Assembly (NCBI GenBank): GCA_018402485.1
Contig: JAGYIY010000003.1
Coordinates: forward strand, 186,001 to 250,000
Reading direction: 5' to 3'
DNA length: 64,000 nucleotides
DNA from: Roseivirga sp.
GTDB taxonomy: Bacteria > Bacteroidota > Bacteroidia > Cytophagales > Cyclobacteriaceae
This document shows positions 17,239 to 25,316 of the stretch, piece by piece. Every line of letters starts with the position of its first letter. Positions within the stretch are counted from its first letter, which is position 1. The translations under genes were made by a program, and so were the position numbers. A model generated the notes under the pieces. The model searched no databases and was not told where the DNA came from. It worked only from the letters and a program-made list of their open reading frames with translations.

Positions 17239-17273
17239 ACTATTTCGCTAGTCTTCCAACTAATTGGTTAGTT
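17239..17273 (-). promoter_or_regulatory. candidate BlaI operator: two inverted repeats
   Basis: Two dyads stand side by side upstream of the repressor gene: ACTA-tttcgc-TAGT (17239-17252) and the perfect AACTAA-TTGG-TTAGTT (17258-17273). They share the CTA/TAG half-site and lie 33-67 bp before the repressor ATG, where autoregulatory operators of this family usually sit. The half-site is not the TACA/TGTA of Firmicutes BlaI, so the assignment is by position and symmetry only. Confidence 0.5.
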
Positions 17274-17284
17274 TTTATCAAGTC

Positions 17285-17950
17285 TTAAAGTTGGGTAAAT
17301 GCATAGGATATGAGGTTTGCCCCCATTTGGAGCGCTTTTAAACGCACTTCTTGTGGGTCATTATGTACTTCCTGATTTTCCCACCCATTTCCTAAATCGC
17401 TTTCATAAGAATAAAAACACACCAATTTACCTTCATAAATTAGACCAAAACCCTGTGGTGGATTGCCATCGTGCTTATGGATTTTAGGTAAACCATTGTC
17501 AAATTTAAACTTTTGCCGAAACACTGGGTGTTCGAAAGGGAGTTCTATGAACTCTAATTCTGGAAAAACTTTTTTCATTTCTAAACGCACATAAGCATCT
17601 AATCCATAATTGTCATCGATATGTAAAAAACCGCCAGAGGTGAGATAATTCCGTAGGTTCTCTGCCTCATCAGAGGAGAAGTCTACATTACCATGCCCTG
17701 TCATATATACATAGGCATATTCGAATAATTGAGGACTACCTACTTCTACTACAGCATCTTTTTCTTCAATTTGGGTATTCATGTTTTCATTGCAAAAGGC
17801 AGCTAGATTCGGTAAAGCAGTTTTATTTGCATACCAATCTCCACCACCACCATAGGCTAGTTTGGCTAATTTAACTTTGTTTTCTTGGGCCCATAAATTG
17901 ACACATAGGAAAATTTGAAGTAAGACAATGATGGTAGTTTTTGAGTGCAT
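17285..17950 (-). CDS. DUF4159-domain protein, secreted
   Basis: 221 residues with a signal peptide ending near LWAQ (about 22). The mature protein has the DUF4159 plan: KLAKLAYGGGGDWY at the start, VYMTGHGNVDFSSDEAENLRNYL, the GGFLHIDDNYG motif and the LPFEHPVFRQKF segment. The fold resembles a class I glutamine amidotransferase-like/ThuA domain without an obvious catalytic Cys. The role is unknown; in Bacteroidota it often stands near MoxR/DUF58 gliding-type operons, but here it is single. Confidence 0.85.
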   Translation of the reverse strand: MHSKTTIIVLLQIFLCVNLWAQENKVKLAKLAYGGGGDWYANKTALPNLAAFCNENMNTQIEEKDAVVEVGSPQLFEYAYVYMTGHGNVDFSSDEAENLRNYLTSGGFLHIDDNYGLDAYVRLEMKKVFPELEFIELPFEHPVFRQKFKFDNGLPKIHKHDGNPPQGFGLIYEGKLVCFYSYESDLGNGWENQEVHNDPQEVRLKALQMGANLISYAFTQL

Positions 17951-17997
17951 CGCATAAATCTTTTGAAATCAAACGAATAAGCTAGGACGTAAGTTTA

Positions 17998-18005
17998 TAA
18001 CTTTG
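17998..18005 (+). promoter_or_regulatory. possible -7 promoter element for the Nudix gene
   Basis: TAACTTTG matches TAnnTTTG 30 bp before the GTG start at 18036. No TTG at the usual -33 spacing is seen. Confidence 0.3.
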
Positions 18006-18035
18006 TTGGCGTAAAAACGAATGCAAATCAGATAA

Positions 18036-18674
18036 GTGGAGATACATTCATTCAGTGGTTTTATTGAAAAGCTAAAAATAAGACTTTCAGAAAGGCTACC
18101 GGGGACTTCAGCACATGCGCAAATGATGCCTCGGCCAATGCATGGAAGTGGTGTTGTGTCTCGACTAAAAGAATACCCTAGGCAGGGAGCTGTCATGCTT
18201 TTGTTGTACGAGCAAAATGGAATTGTATACTTTCCACTGATCAAGCGTGCTTCCTATAAGGGAGTACATAGTGGTCAAATTAGTTTGCCTGGTGGTAAAC
18301 CTGAAAAAGGCGATGCTCATTTAATAGCAACTGCCTTAAGGGAAACGGAGGAGGAAATAGGAATATCTCCACAAAAGATACAGGTAATCGGACAACTCTC
18401 AAATATCTATATCTCTGCCAGTCATTTTAATGTGCAGCCTGTGGTAGGTGTATTACATCATATGCCAAGATTTATTCCTAACCAAAGGGAAGTCGTTGAT
18501 ATTTTACATATGCCTCTTTCTTTGATTTCAGACAAGGATTACCAAAAGGAAATGGAGATGTCTTTTCCTTCATATGGTTTTATTTCTCCTTACTATGATT
18601 TGAATGGAGAGGTGGTTTGGGGTGCAACGGCCATGATTATTAGTGAGTTTTCTTTAATCCTTTCGGATATTTAA
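18036..18674 (+). CDS. Nudix hydrolase, CoA-pyrophosphatase (NudL/YeaB) type, GTG start
   Basis: 212 residues. The Nudix box reads LPGGKPEKGD, then ALRETEEEIGI (about 84-108); the usual Glu of Gx5E is replaced, as in the NudL subgroup. KRASYKGVHSGQISLPGG before it is the UPF0035/CoA-binding signature. The enzyme would split CoA or acyl-CoA into phosphopantetheine and 3',5'-ADP. An in-frame TAA lies directly before the GTG at 18036 and the conserved N-terminal helix FSGFIEKLKIRL needs this start, so the GTG is chosen. Monocistronic; its 3' end faces the LOG gene. Confidence 0.88.
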   Translation: MEIHSFSGFIEKLKIRLSERLPGTSAHAQMMPRPMHGSGVVSRLKEYPRQGAVMLLLYEQNGIVYFPLIKRASYKGVHSGQISLPGGKPEKGDAHLIATALRETEEEIGISPQKIQVIGQLSNIYISASHFNVQPVVGVLHHMPRFIPNQREVVDILHMPLSLISDKDYQKEMEMSFPSYGFISPYYDLNGEVVWGATAMIISEFSLILSDI

Positions 18675-18877
18675 GTTTTCTATTCTTCTCAAACTACAAG
18701 CACTAAAAGGCAGTTTTATTTTTAGGAATAGGTAAGAATATGCCTAAGTTTTGTTCGGTAATTTTTTTTTACTGCTTTTGGCGTTAAAAACAATAGATTT
18801 TCATTGTGCTTGGAAAATTATCTAACTTTATTTTGCATTATAATTCATGCACAAGCACATCATTACATCTCTAATCA

Positions 18878-19492
18878 TTACATTTTATTCAGGTTATTTG
18901 AAGATGAAACCTGGGCGAAATTGATGGCATCTTTCGACCAAACCGGACTATTATGTATTACCTCCAGAACCTTACAGGGGTCTTCGAATATTGTCCAAAT
19001 TTCACGGTGTTTTTCTCCTAAGAAACCTTTTTCTATCGACTTGTCTAGCATTTTGAGTAAATCATCGTAATAACCATCCGTGTTGAGTATTAAAATGGGT
19101 TTAGTGAAAATACCCAATCGTTTGAGAGTAATGGCCTCCATAAGCTCCTCTAATGTGCCGCAACCTCCGGGCAGGGTAATCAAAGCATCTACGCCAACCA
19201 TAAATTGTTTCTTGCGCTCATGCATGTCGGCCGTAAAAATAAATTCATTTACATCTTTATGGTGAAACTCTACTTCTTTCATAAAATGTGGCATAATGCC
19301 AATAATTCGACCGTTTTCTTTAATGACAGTGTCAGCCAAACGCCCCATAAGCCCTCTTGCACCTCCGCCATAAACAACGGTTGTATTGTTTTTTACGAGC
19401 GCTTTGGCTAAGTCTTCAGTAGCTTTAAAATATTTTTCATCTATTTGATCACTAGAGGCACAATAGACACATACCTTTTTTATTCTTTGCAT
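18878..19492 (-). CDS. LOG-family protein (nucleotide 5'-monophosphate phosphoribohydrolase type)
   Basis: 204 residues with a Rossmann-like fold. VCVYCASS opens the nucleotide-binding site, GGGARGLMG follows, and the catalytic LPGGCGTLEELMEAIT (family motif PGGxGTxxE) is intact with its Glu and the preceding Arg. LOG proteins release the base from cytokinin-type or AMP/GMP monophosphates. The C-terminus VSSSNNLNKM is variable. It is single and has its own promoter. Confidence 0.88.
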   Translation of the reverse strand: MQRIKKVCVYCASSDQIDEKYFKATEDLAKALVKNNTTVVYGGGARGLMGRLADTVIKENGRIIGIMPHFMKEVEFHHKDVNEFIFTADMHERKKQFMVGVDALITLPGGCGTLEELMEAITLKRLGIFTKPILILNTDGYYDDLLKMLDKSIEKGFLGEKHREIWTIFEDPCKVLEVIHNSPVWSKDAINFAQVSSSNNLNKM

Positions 19493-19539
19493 AGGCTTAT
19501 TAGATATGAACAGAAATTACGACTTTATTTTTCTGATTT

Positions 19540-19572
19540 CAAAAGTAAAATGCTCTATCATTACAATTCAAA
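19540..19572 (-). promoter_or_regulatory. promoter of the LOG gene
   Basis: Bottom strand: TTTG (19572-19569), 21 bp spacer, TACTTTTG (19547-19540). Both halves match the Bacteroidota TTTG / TAnnTTTG promoter. The predicted start lies about 40 bp before the ATG at 19492. Confidence 0.5.
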
Positions 19573-19606
19573 TTTAAATGTACCTGTGGTATAAATGATA
19601 AATTAT

Positions 19607-20857
19607 TTATTTTATCAACTTTTTTACTAGTGGCCCAATGGTTAACCCTTGACCAATAATGGAGAAAACCACTACAACGTAGGTAGCCGTTAAGAAAAGT
19701 TCTCGTTCCATATCTGCCCCGAGAGTCAAGGCCAATGCAATGGATATTCCACCCCTAATACCACCCCATGTCATAAGGATGTCTGTTTTAGGCGCAAAGT
19801 CCAACTTCTTTTTAAACAACGCTATGGGACCCAGTAGCGCCAAATAACGCGCCAAAAGGGTAATAGGTATGGCAATGAGCCCTAGCGTAATATATTCCCT
19901 ATTAAGGGTGATAATGAGTAATTCAAACCCTATTAGCACAAACAAAATGGCATTTAAAAATACATCTAGCAGCTCCCAAAACTTGTCTACATAATTCTTT
20001 GTGCTTTTAGACCAAGCAATCTCTGGAGATTTATTTCCAATAAAAAGGCCTGCTACCACTACTGCCAACGGGCCTGAGAAATGAAAATAATGGGCAATAG
20101 AGTATATGCCCATAACCAAGGCAAGCGTAATCATTACCTCTGTTTCGTAATGGTCTATGGTTTTCATTAACCAAAAACCTACATAACCCATTAAAAGCCC
20201 TAAACCAATACCACCAAAAACTTCTTCAAAGAACAAAAAACCTATTTCTTCGGCCTCTACAGATGCCATACCACGCTGAGCAATCGAAAAGATAACCAGG
20301 AAAATTACTACACCTACACCATCGTTGAATAAGGATTCACCTACAATTTTTGTCTCCAATTTTTTAGGTGCTTTAGCATCTTTTAGGATACCTAAAACGG
20401 CAATGGGGTCGGTAGGGGAAATTAAAGCGCCAAAAAGTAAACAGTAAATAAAGTCAATCGGATGCCCCATGGCGTCTACCAAGAAATAGAACATGCCTCC
20501 TACCAAAAAGGTAGAAATTAGAATACCAAGAGTAGCAAAGAGCATGATGGGCCCTTTTTGCTTCGATAAATCTTCTAAATTGGTATGAAGGGCGCCAGCA
20601 AACAACAGGAAACTTAGCATTACTTCTAGCAATACCGTTTCAAAATCTATTGACTCTATAAGAAGCGTGGCCTCTTCAAGTATAAAGTGCTCAAAATGCC
20701 CTAAAAAGATGATGGCCAAGGTGAAACAAATGGCAATGATCATCAGGCCAATGGTAAAGGGAAGTTTAAGAAACTTAGTATTGATAAAAGCAAACAAAGC
20801 TGACAATACAGTTAAGACACTAATGATGCCGAACATTTCCATTTTCTGAATTTTCAT
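19607..20857 (-). CDS. Na+/H+ antiporter (CPA1 family)
   Basis: 416 residues, almost entirely membrane helices (about 12). The ion-binding motif SPTDPIAVL (near 148-156) and GESLFNDGVGVV (near 174-185) are the CPA1 signatures, with FLLFAGALHTNLEDL before them and a late TWGGIRGGISIALAL. It exchanges sodium (or potassium) for protons across the inner membrane. It lacks the long cytosolic C-terminal tail of NhaP/NhaK types. Divergent from the glycosidase gene across a 118 bp gap. Confidence 0.92.
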   Translation of the reverse strand: MKIQKMEMFGIISVLTVLSALFAFINTKFLKLPFTIGLMIIAICFTLAIIFLGHFEHFILEEATLLIESIDFETVLLEVMLSFLLFAGALHTNLEDLSKQKGPIMLFATLGILISTFLVGGMFYFLVDAMGHPIDFIYCLLFGALISPTDPIAVLGILKDAKAPKKLETKIVGESLFNDGVGVVIFLVIFSIAQRGMASVEAEEIGFLFFEEVFGGIGLGLLMGYVGFWLMKTIDHYETEVMITLALVMGIYSIAHYFHFSGPLAVVVAGLFIGNKSPEIAWSKSTKNYVDKFWELLDVFLNAILFVLIGFELLIITLNREYITLGLIAIPITLLARYLALLGPIALFKKKLDFAPKTDILMTWGGIRGGISIALALTLGADMERELFLTATYVVVVFSIIGQGLTIGPLVKKLIK

Positions 20858-20975
20858 CCAAAATAGAAAGTCTCATTCAAACGGTAAAGGGTTTGTCTTT
20901 TTTAAAATGGTCAGCTGCTCAGTTTTGTTGTTTTTTGCCGTGTTTTGCCGTAGTTTCATTGTTAAGTAGAGCGCT

Positions 20976-23369
20976 ATGAAAAAACAAGCATGGATAGGTT
21001 GGTCAGTACTGTTGATTATGGGTTGTCAAACCCCAAAGGATCAACATTTTTTAACAGAGACACTAGGACAGGCAGAAGGACTTGAAGGCAAGACTGAATA
21101 CCTCAACTCTCCTTATGTAACTGCGGGTGATCGTTTGTACATGGTAGGTCACCAATCGGGTGCTTTCCCAGATTTAGGGTGGCATGTTCCGGGCGAGATG
21201 GGTGGTATTTGGGCGCATCCGATCAAATTAATGGATGGGTTTGCTGCTCTTGTGGAAGTAGGGAAAGAGGTTTTTATGCTGGACTCTGCCACGCAGTTCG
21301 TCAATTACCCTTTTGCCAATGCCCATTATTTTGAATGGAAGGAAAAAGGCCTGAAGATTAAGCGGCAACAATTTGTGCCTGACCAAGAAGAGGCATTGTT
21401 TTTCACTTTTGAATTGACCAACGATAATGAGGCGCCATTAAAATTGAATTTCAGTCTAGAGGCTTGGGTCGATTTACGTCCTGTTTGGCTTGGTGAGCGC
21501 ACAGCAATGAATGACAATAAAGATAGCGTCGCCTTTCACGCTGAATTACAAGGTATTGTGGGCAAAGACTTGTCGAATGAATGGCATGTGGTAATAGCCA
21601 GTCAAGATGCTCCCAAAGCACATCAATTAAACAGTAGCTTAACGGATCGTAAGCTGTTAGGGAAAGGGGCCAAAGCAGCCCTGAATTATAAAGTTTCTTT
21701 GGATGCGAATTCCACAAAATCTCTGTCTTTTATAGTAGCAGGGTCATCTGTCAGTCAGCTTGAGGCCCTAAACACTTGGCAGCGGGTAAATGAGCAGGCC
21801 GAAGATTTACTAGCTGACAAGGTTTTGCGATATGAGGGCATTGCAAATCAAACAAAGCTTACTGTTTCGGATAAAGAATTAACAACGGCCTTTCGCTGGA
21901 CCAAGTACAACACCGACTGGTTGGTGAGAGATGTCAAAAGTTTGGGTCGGGGGCTTTCAGCAGGAATCCCTGATTACCCTTGGTTTTTTGGTGCAGACAA
22001 TGCGTATGCCTTGAAGGGTGCCATAGCAGTGGGTTTGAAAGATTTAACCTTTCGAACCATTCAATTGCTCGATAGTGTTTCCAATGTGGTTAATGGTGGG
22101 AATGGACGAATGATTCATGAAATGTCGACCAACGGGGCTGTTTTTAACCTGGGAAACCTCAATGAAACGCCACAGTATGCCACCTTACTTTGGGAGGCTT
22201 TTAAGTGGACAGGAGACACGCTTTTTCTTCAAACGTATTACCCCACAGCGGCAGCCGGAATGGAATGGCTTCTTAAAGAGCACGATGCCGATGCTAATCT
22301 AATAGCAGATGGTTATGGCATGATGGAAATCCACGGCTTAGCTTCGGAAATGATTGATGTTGCTGCTTATACCCATGCAGCTTTTAAAGACTTGGCGCAG
22401 ATGGCTGAAGTATTAGGATTACCGGCAGATGCAAAAGGGTATGAAATGAAAGCCACTGAGTTGGCTCAGGTAATTAATACTGATTTTTGGTCAGAGGAAT
22501 TCGGTTCTTACGCTGATTTTATTGGTACAACGACCGAAGCACTGGAGCTTATTGATGGAGCTTTAATCAGAGCAGATACCCTTGACAAGCCTTGGGCAGT
22601 GGAGGAGCTCCAAGCCACGCGCCAGCGCATTGCGCAATATCCACTGCATGAAAAACGACCTTTTGTATTGTACCACAACTGGGTGGTGAATACCCCCATG
22701 GAAATGGGGATTGCCCCTCAAGATAAGGCCATAATTGCGTTGAATACAGGTAATAAGTATGTGAATCCTTTTGGGGTTTTTGTAACGGGCATTGATAGAG
22801 ATGAGGCTTCCGAGACAGATGATGGTGGTTTTGCTCAAAAAATGAAGGTATTTTCTTATACCGGGGCAGTAATGACCTTACCGACTGGTGTGCAGGCCAT
22901 TGCAGAAAATAATTATGGCCGGCCTGATAAAGCGTTGGACTATCTAAAGCGCATGACACGCTCTTTTGGATTTGCTTTGCCTGGTTCCATGTATGAGGTG
23001 AGTCCCGATTTTGGCATGATGTCGCAAGCGTGGAATATTTACGCATTCGCGGTTCCTGTCGTAACTCAGTTTTTCGGACTTGAACCCATGGCGCATCTTG
23101 GGCAAATTGAAATTAATCCGCTGATGCCATCGGATTGGGATGAGGCACAATTAGAAAACGTAACGGTGGGTAATGGGCAATTAAGCTTATTCTTTCATCG
23201 AAAAGAAGATTTTGAGCACATGCGTATTAGCCAAAATGGTAAACAATCTCAGATTATTTTCCGCCAAAGTGGGGTAGAGGTATTACAAGGCAAAATCATT
23301 GAGCAGTCACCGGGTAATTTGGTGCTTACAGGAGCAAGCATCAATGTGAAGTGGCCGAAAGGAGGTTAA
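20976..23369 (+). CDS. six-hairpin glycosidase lipoprotein (amylo-alpha-1,6-glucosidase/debranching-like)
   Basis: 797 residues. The signal MKKQAWIGWSVLLIMGC ends in a lipobox, so the protein should be a surface or periplasmic lipoprotein. Residues about 40-290 are a beta-sandwich supersandwich domain; from about 300 an (alpha/alpha)6 barrel appears, with TKYNTDWLVRDV, GIPDYPWFFGADNAY, MIHEMSTNGAVFNLGNLNETPQYATLLWEAF and the late ALPGSMYEVSPDFGMMSQAWNIYAFAVPV. This order is that of bacterial glycogen-debranching-like proteins (GH133/GH63-type clan). The Asp of GADNAY and Glu of ETPQ are plausible catalytic acids. Substrate unknown; no SusC/D pair is close. Confidence 0.75.
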   Translation: MKKQAWIGWSVLLIMGCQTPKDQHFLTETLGQAEGLEGKTEYLNSPYVTAGDRLYMVGHQSGAFPDLGWHVPGEMGGIWAHPIKLMDGFAALVEVGKEVFMLDSATQFVNYPFANAHYFEWKEKGLKIKRQQFVPDQEEALFFTFELTNDNEAPLKLNFSLEAWVDLRPVWLGERTAMNDNKDSVAFHAELQGIVGKDLSNEWHVVIASQDAPKAHQLNSSLTDRKLLGKGAKAALNYKVSLDANSTKSLSFIVAGSSVSQLEALNTWQRVNEQAEDLLADKVLRYEGIANQTKLTVSDKELTTAFRWTKYNTDWLVRDVKSLGRGLSAGIPDYPWFFGADNAYALKGAIAVGLKDLTFRTIQLLDSVSNVVNGGNGRMIHEMSTNGAVFNLGNLNETPQYATLLWEAFKWTGDTLFLQTYYPTAAAGMEWLLKEHDADANLIADGYGMMEIHGLASEMIDVAAYTHAAFKDLAQMAEVLGLPADAKGYEMKATELAQVINTDFWSEEFGSYADFIGTTTEALELIDGALIRADTLDKPWAVEELQATRQRIAQYPLHEKRPFVLYHNWVVNTPMEMGIAPQDKAIIALNTGNKYVNPFGVFVTGIDRDEASETDDGGFAQKMKVFSYTGAVMTLPTGVQAIAENNYGRPDKALDYLKRMTRSFGFALPGSMYEVSPDFGMMSQAWNIYAFAVPVVTQFFGLEPMAHLGQIEINPLMPSDWDEAQLENVTVGNGQLSLFFHRKEDFEHMRISQNGKQSQIIFRQSGVEVLQGKIIEQSPGNLVLTGASINVKWPKGG

Positions 23370-23377
23370 GCTTTATT

Positions 23378-23659
23378 TTAGGGCTGATCTGAACCTCCAG
23401 CCCCTTTTTTAAACATTTTTTCTACGGCAAGTCGTAACTCTTCCGCCGCTTTTTTCAAATGAAACTTCGCTTCCTGAAGGCGTGGTTCTTTTTCATGCTT
23501 AAAGTCCTCCAAGCGTTCCTCTAGCCGATCTCTTTCTTTTTTCAACCGTTCAAAGGTCTCCTGCATTTCTTCTTCAACTTGGCCAGAGGCATCTTTGATT
23601 TTCTCTTTGAGGTCATTGAGCTGGCCTTTTAACTTTTCAAAATACTCATCTTGCTGCAT
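23378..23659 (-). CDS. small coiled-coil protein, function unknown
   Basis: 93 residues from the ATG at 23659 (an upstream in-frame ATG at 23704 would give 108). I prefer 23659 because it overlaps the stop of the TPR gene as TGATG, the usual coupling form. Heptad-rich Glu/Lys/Leu sequence (EEMQETFERLKKERDRLEERLEDFKHEKEP) covers most of the chain and the last 20 residues are Lys/Gly rich. There is no signal or membrane segment, so it is cytoplasmic. I recognise no family. It converges on the glycosidase gene (8 bp gap). Confidence 0.65.
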   Translation of the reverse strand: MQQDEYFEKLKGQLNDLKEKIKDASGQVEEEMQETFERLKKERDRLEERLEDFKHEKEPRLQEAKFHLKKAAEELRLAVEKMFKKGAGGSDQP

Positions 23660-24996
23660 CAGTTGCTTGGTCTGGTTCTTAAGGTAGTGCTTACATTGAT
23701 CCAACAGCCTACGCTTATGTTTTCACCAGCTTCTTTGTTGGCTGTAAATATATCCGAAACTGTAGGGAATTGTGCTTTGGCATTGGCCATTCCTTTGGCA
23801 TCCCCAGCTTTTTGGAAAGCATCGTATGCGGCCATAAAGATGGCTCTATCCTCAATTTGGCTTTGTTTTTTGGCACAGTCATTAAAACTCGACATGTATA
23901 AATTGCCAATAAAAGACCAAACTTCATTGGTTCGTTCAGGGTCTAGATTAGCTGCTTCTTTGGCGGCATTTCTTGCTTGGCTTTTTTTACCATCTCTCAG
24001 ATAAATGTCAGCTAATGCAAACTGTAAATCTGCCTTAGCTTTGGGGTCTTCACTCAGATTCATGGCTTCAATATACAAGGCTTCGGCTTCTTTAAAGTCT
24101 CCACTCGCATAGGCACGCTGTGCAAGAATTTTAGCCATGCCTGTTGTAGGTTCATCAGATTGAATAATTTTTGCTGATTTGATAAAATAAGGACTATCTG
24201 AGCATCCCTGATTGAGTAATAAACTGAACACCTTGCGAGCCAATTTAGGGTCAGCATTTTGATCTAATGGAGGCGCTAGTTTGTCATTGATGAATTCACA
24301 ATTCAATTCATCGCCCATAATCATGGTCAAAAGTCCATTTACCGCTTCTTTATATTTTTGGAGCTTCCCTGCATCTTCTCCCTGTACTTCTTTTAAAGCA
24401 ATGACATCCATTACCTTGGTGTAAGTATTGAAAACCTCCTCACTGGAAAGGCTCATACCATAGGCTTTGTACCTTCGAACCATGTCCATGTAGGACACAA
24501 CATTATTGTTGATCACTTCTTCCGGTGTTTCGTAAACCACTTTATAGGAATTTATTCCATCACCCAGTTTCTCCTTATTTGATTTCCAATATTTGTAGTA
24601 TTTGTAGGCTTTGTTATTTTTTTCGCGATCCGTTAATCCGTAAATCGCTTCCTTTTGATCGTAAACCCAAAACATGGTATCCAAATATTGGTTTTTTTCT
24701 GTGTCACTTTCTGCGGCCTCAGCCAATTTTTCATAGGCTTGATAGGCATTGATGTATAGGCCATCGTATAATTCTGGGGCTTCTTTCATCAACCATTGTG
24801 CCGCATTGGCTGCTCTTTGATAATTCTGTGATGCCATGGCATCTACAGAAATGGCAAATTTATCCTTGGCTATTTTGGCTTTTGCAGGATCGTCAGGGAA
24901 TTTCAATGCCGGCATTTGAGCAAATAATGCGCTCGAAAATAAAAAGAGGAAAAGGCTTAAAGGCAATAACTTCATAACTAGATTTTTGAATGACAT
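23659..24996 (-). CDS. secreted tetratricopeptide-repeat protein
   Basis: 445 residues with a hydrophobic signal ending at LFAQ near 27; the ATG eight codons in (24975) would give a more compact signal peptide and is an alternative. The body is alpha-helical TPR-like: DAMASQNYQRAANAAQWLMKEAP at the front and ASGDFKEAEALYIEAMNLSEDPKAKADLQFALADIYLRDGKKSQARNAAKEAANLDPE near 300-355 are typical repeats. It likely sits in the periplasm as a scaffold. Cys residues near the C-terminus (NDCAKK, VGCWINV) may form a disulfide. The next gene is translationally coupled. Confidence 0.82.
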   Translation of the reverse strand: MSFKNLVMKLLPLSLFLFLFSSALFAQMPALKFPDDPAKAKIAKDKFAISVDAMASQNYQRAANAAQWLMKEAPELYDGLYINAYQAYEKLAEAAESDTEKNQYLDTMFWVYDQKEAIYGLTDREKNNKAYKYYKYWKSNKEKLGDGINSYKVVYETPEEVINNNVVSYMDMVRRYKAYGMSLSSEEVFNTYTKVMDVIALKEVQGEDAGKLQKYKEAVNGLLTMIMGDELNCEFINDKLAPPLDQNADPKLARKVFSLLLNQGCSDSPYFIKSAKIIQSDEPTTGMAKILAQRAYASGDFKEAEALYIEAMNLSEDPKAKADLQFALADIYLRDGKKSQARNAAKEAANLDPERTNEVWSFIGNLYMSSFNDCAKKQSQIEDRAIFMAAYDAFQKAGDAKGMANAKAQFPTVSDIFTANKEAGENISVGCWINVSTTLRTRPSN

Positions 24997-25316
24997 ACAA
25001 TATTAAAGATAACTAAATGTTTAAGTATAAAAATCTGAATTAACAAATTGTTGCGATTTCGGTTGAGAGAAGTAATCAATGTTTGTTCTGTGAGGGTTAT
25101 TCTTTTTAGCCATCCTTTAAAAAAAAAACTGTTTAGGATTCAAAAGTGGTTTAAGTTCTTATCTTAATAGGTATAAATGGTTCACCTAATTCACTATGGG
25201 CAATGGCAGTGCTATCTATCTGATTGAACTGTCATAGAGGAGCAACGACTTTTGTATTTTAAACACCGATTATTTTGTGCAATGGCTGAGGGAGTATAAA
25301 GGCTAAGGTTTTTTTA
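24997..25316. other. 320 bp gap without a recognisable gene
   Basis: Between the TPR gene start and the adenine deaminase stop. AT-rich with homopolymer A run near 25125. No ORF beyond 16 codons with a start that looks used, no tRNA fold and no strong hairpin seen. The right end should hold the TPR promoter; TATCTTTA-like sequence (bottom strand) near 25010 is only a near match. Confidence 0.5.

Noticed and set aside
18725..18748. Hairpin TAGGAATA...TATGCCTA as terminator between the Nudix and LOG genes
   Set aside because: One mismatch, and no T run directly after the stem; too weak to call.
22567..23046. 159-codon antisense frame inside the glycosidase gene
   Set aside because: A frame opposite a clearly coding, full-length lipoprotein enzyme; no family features.
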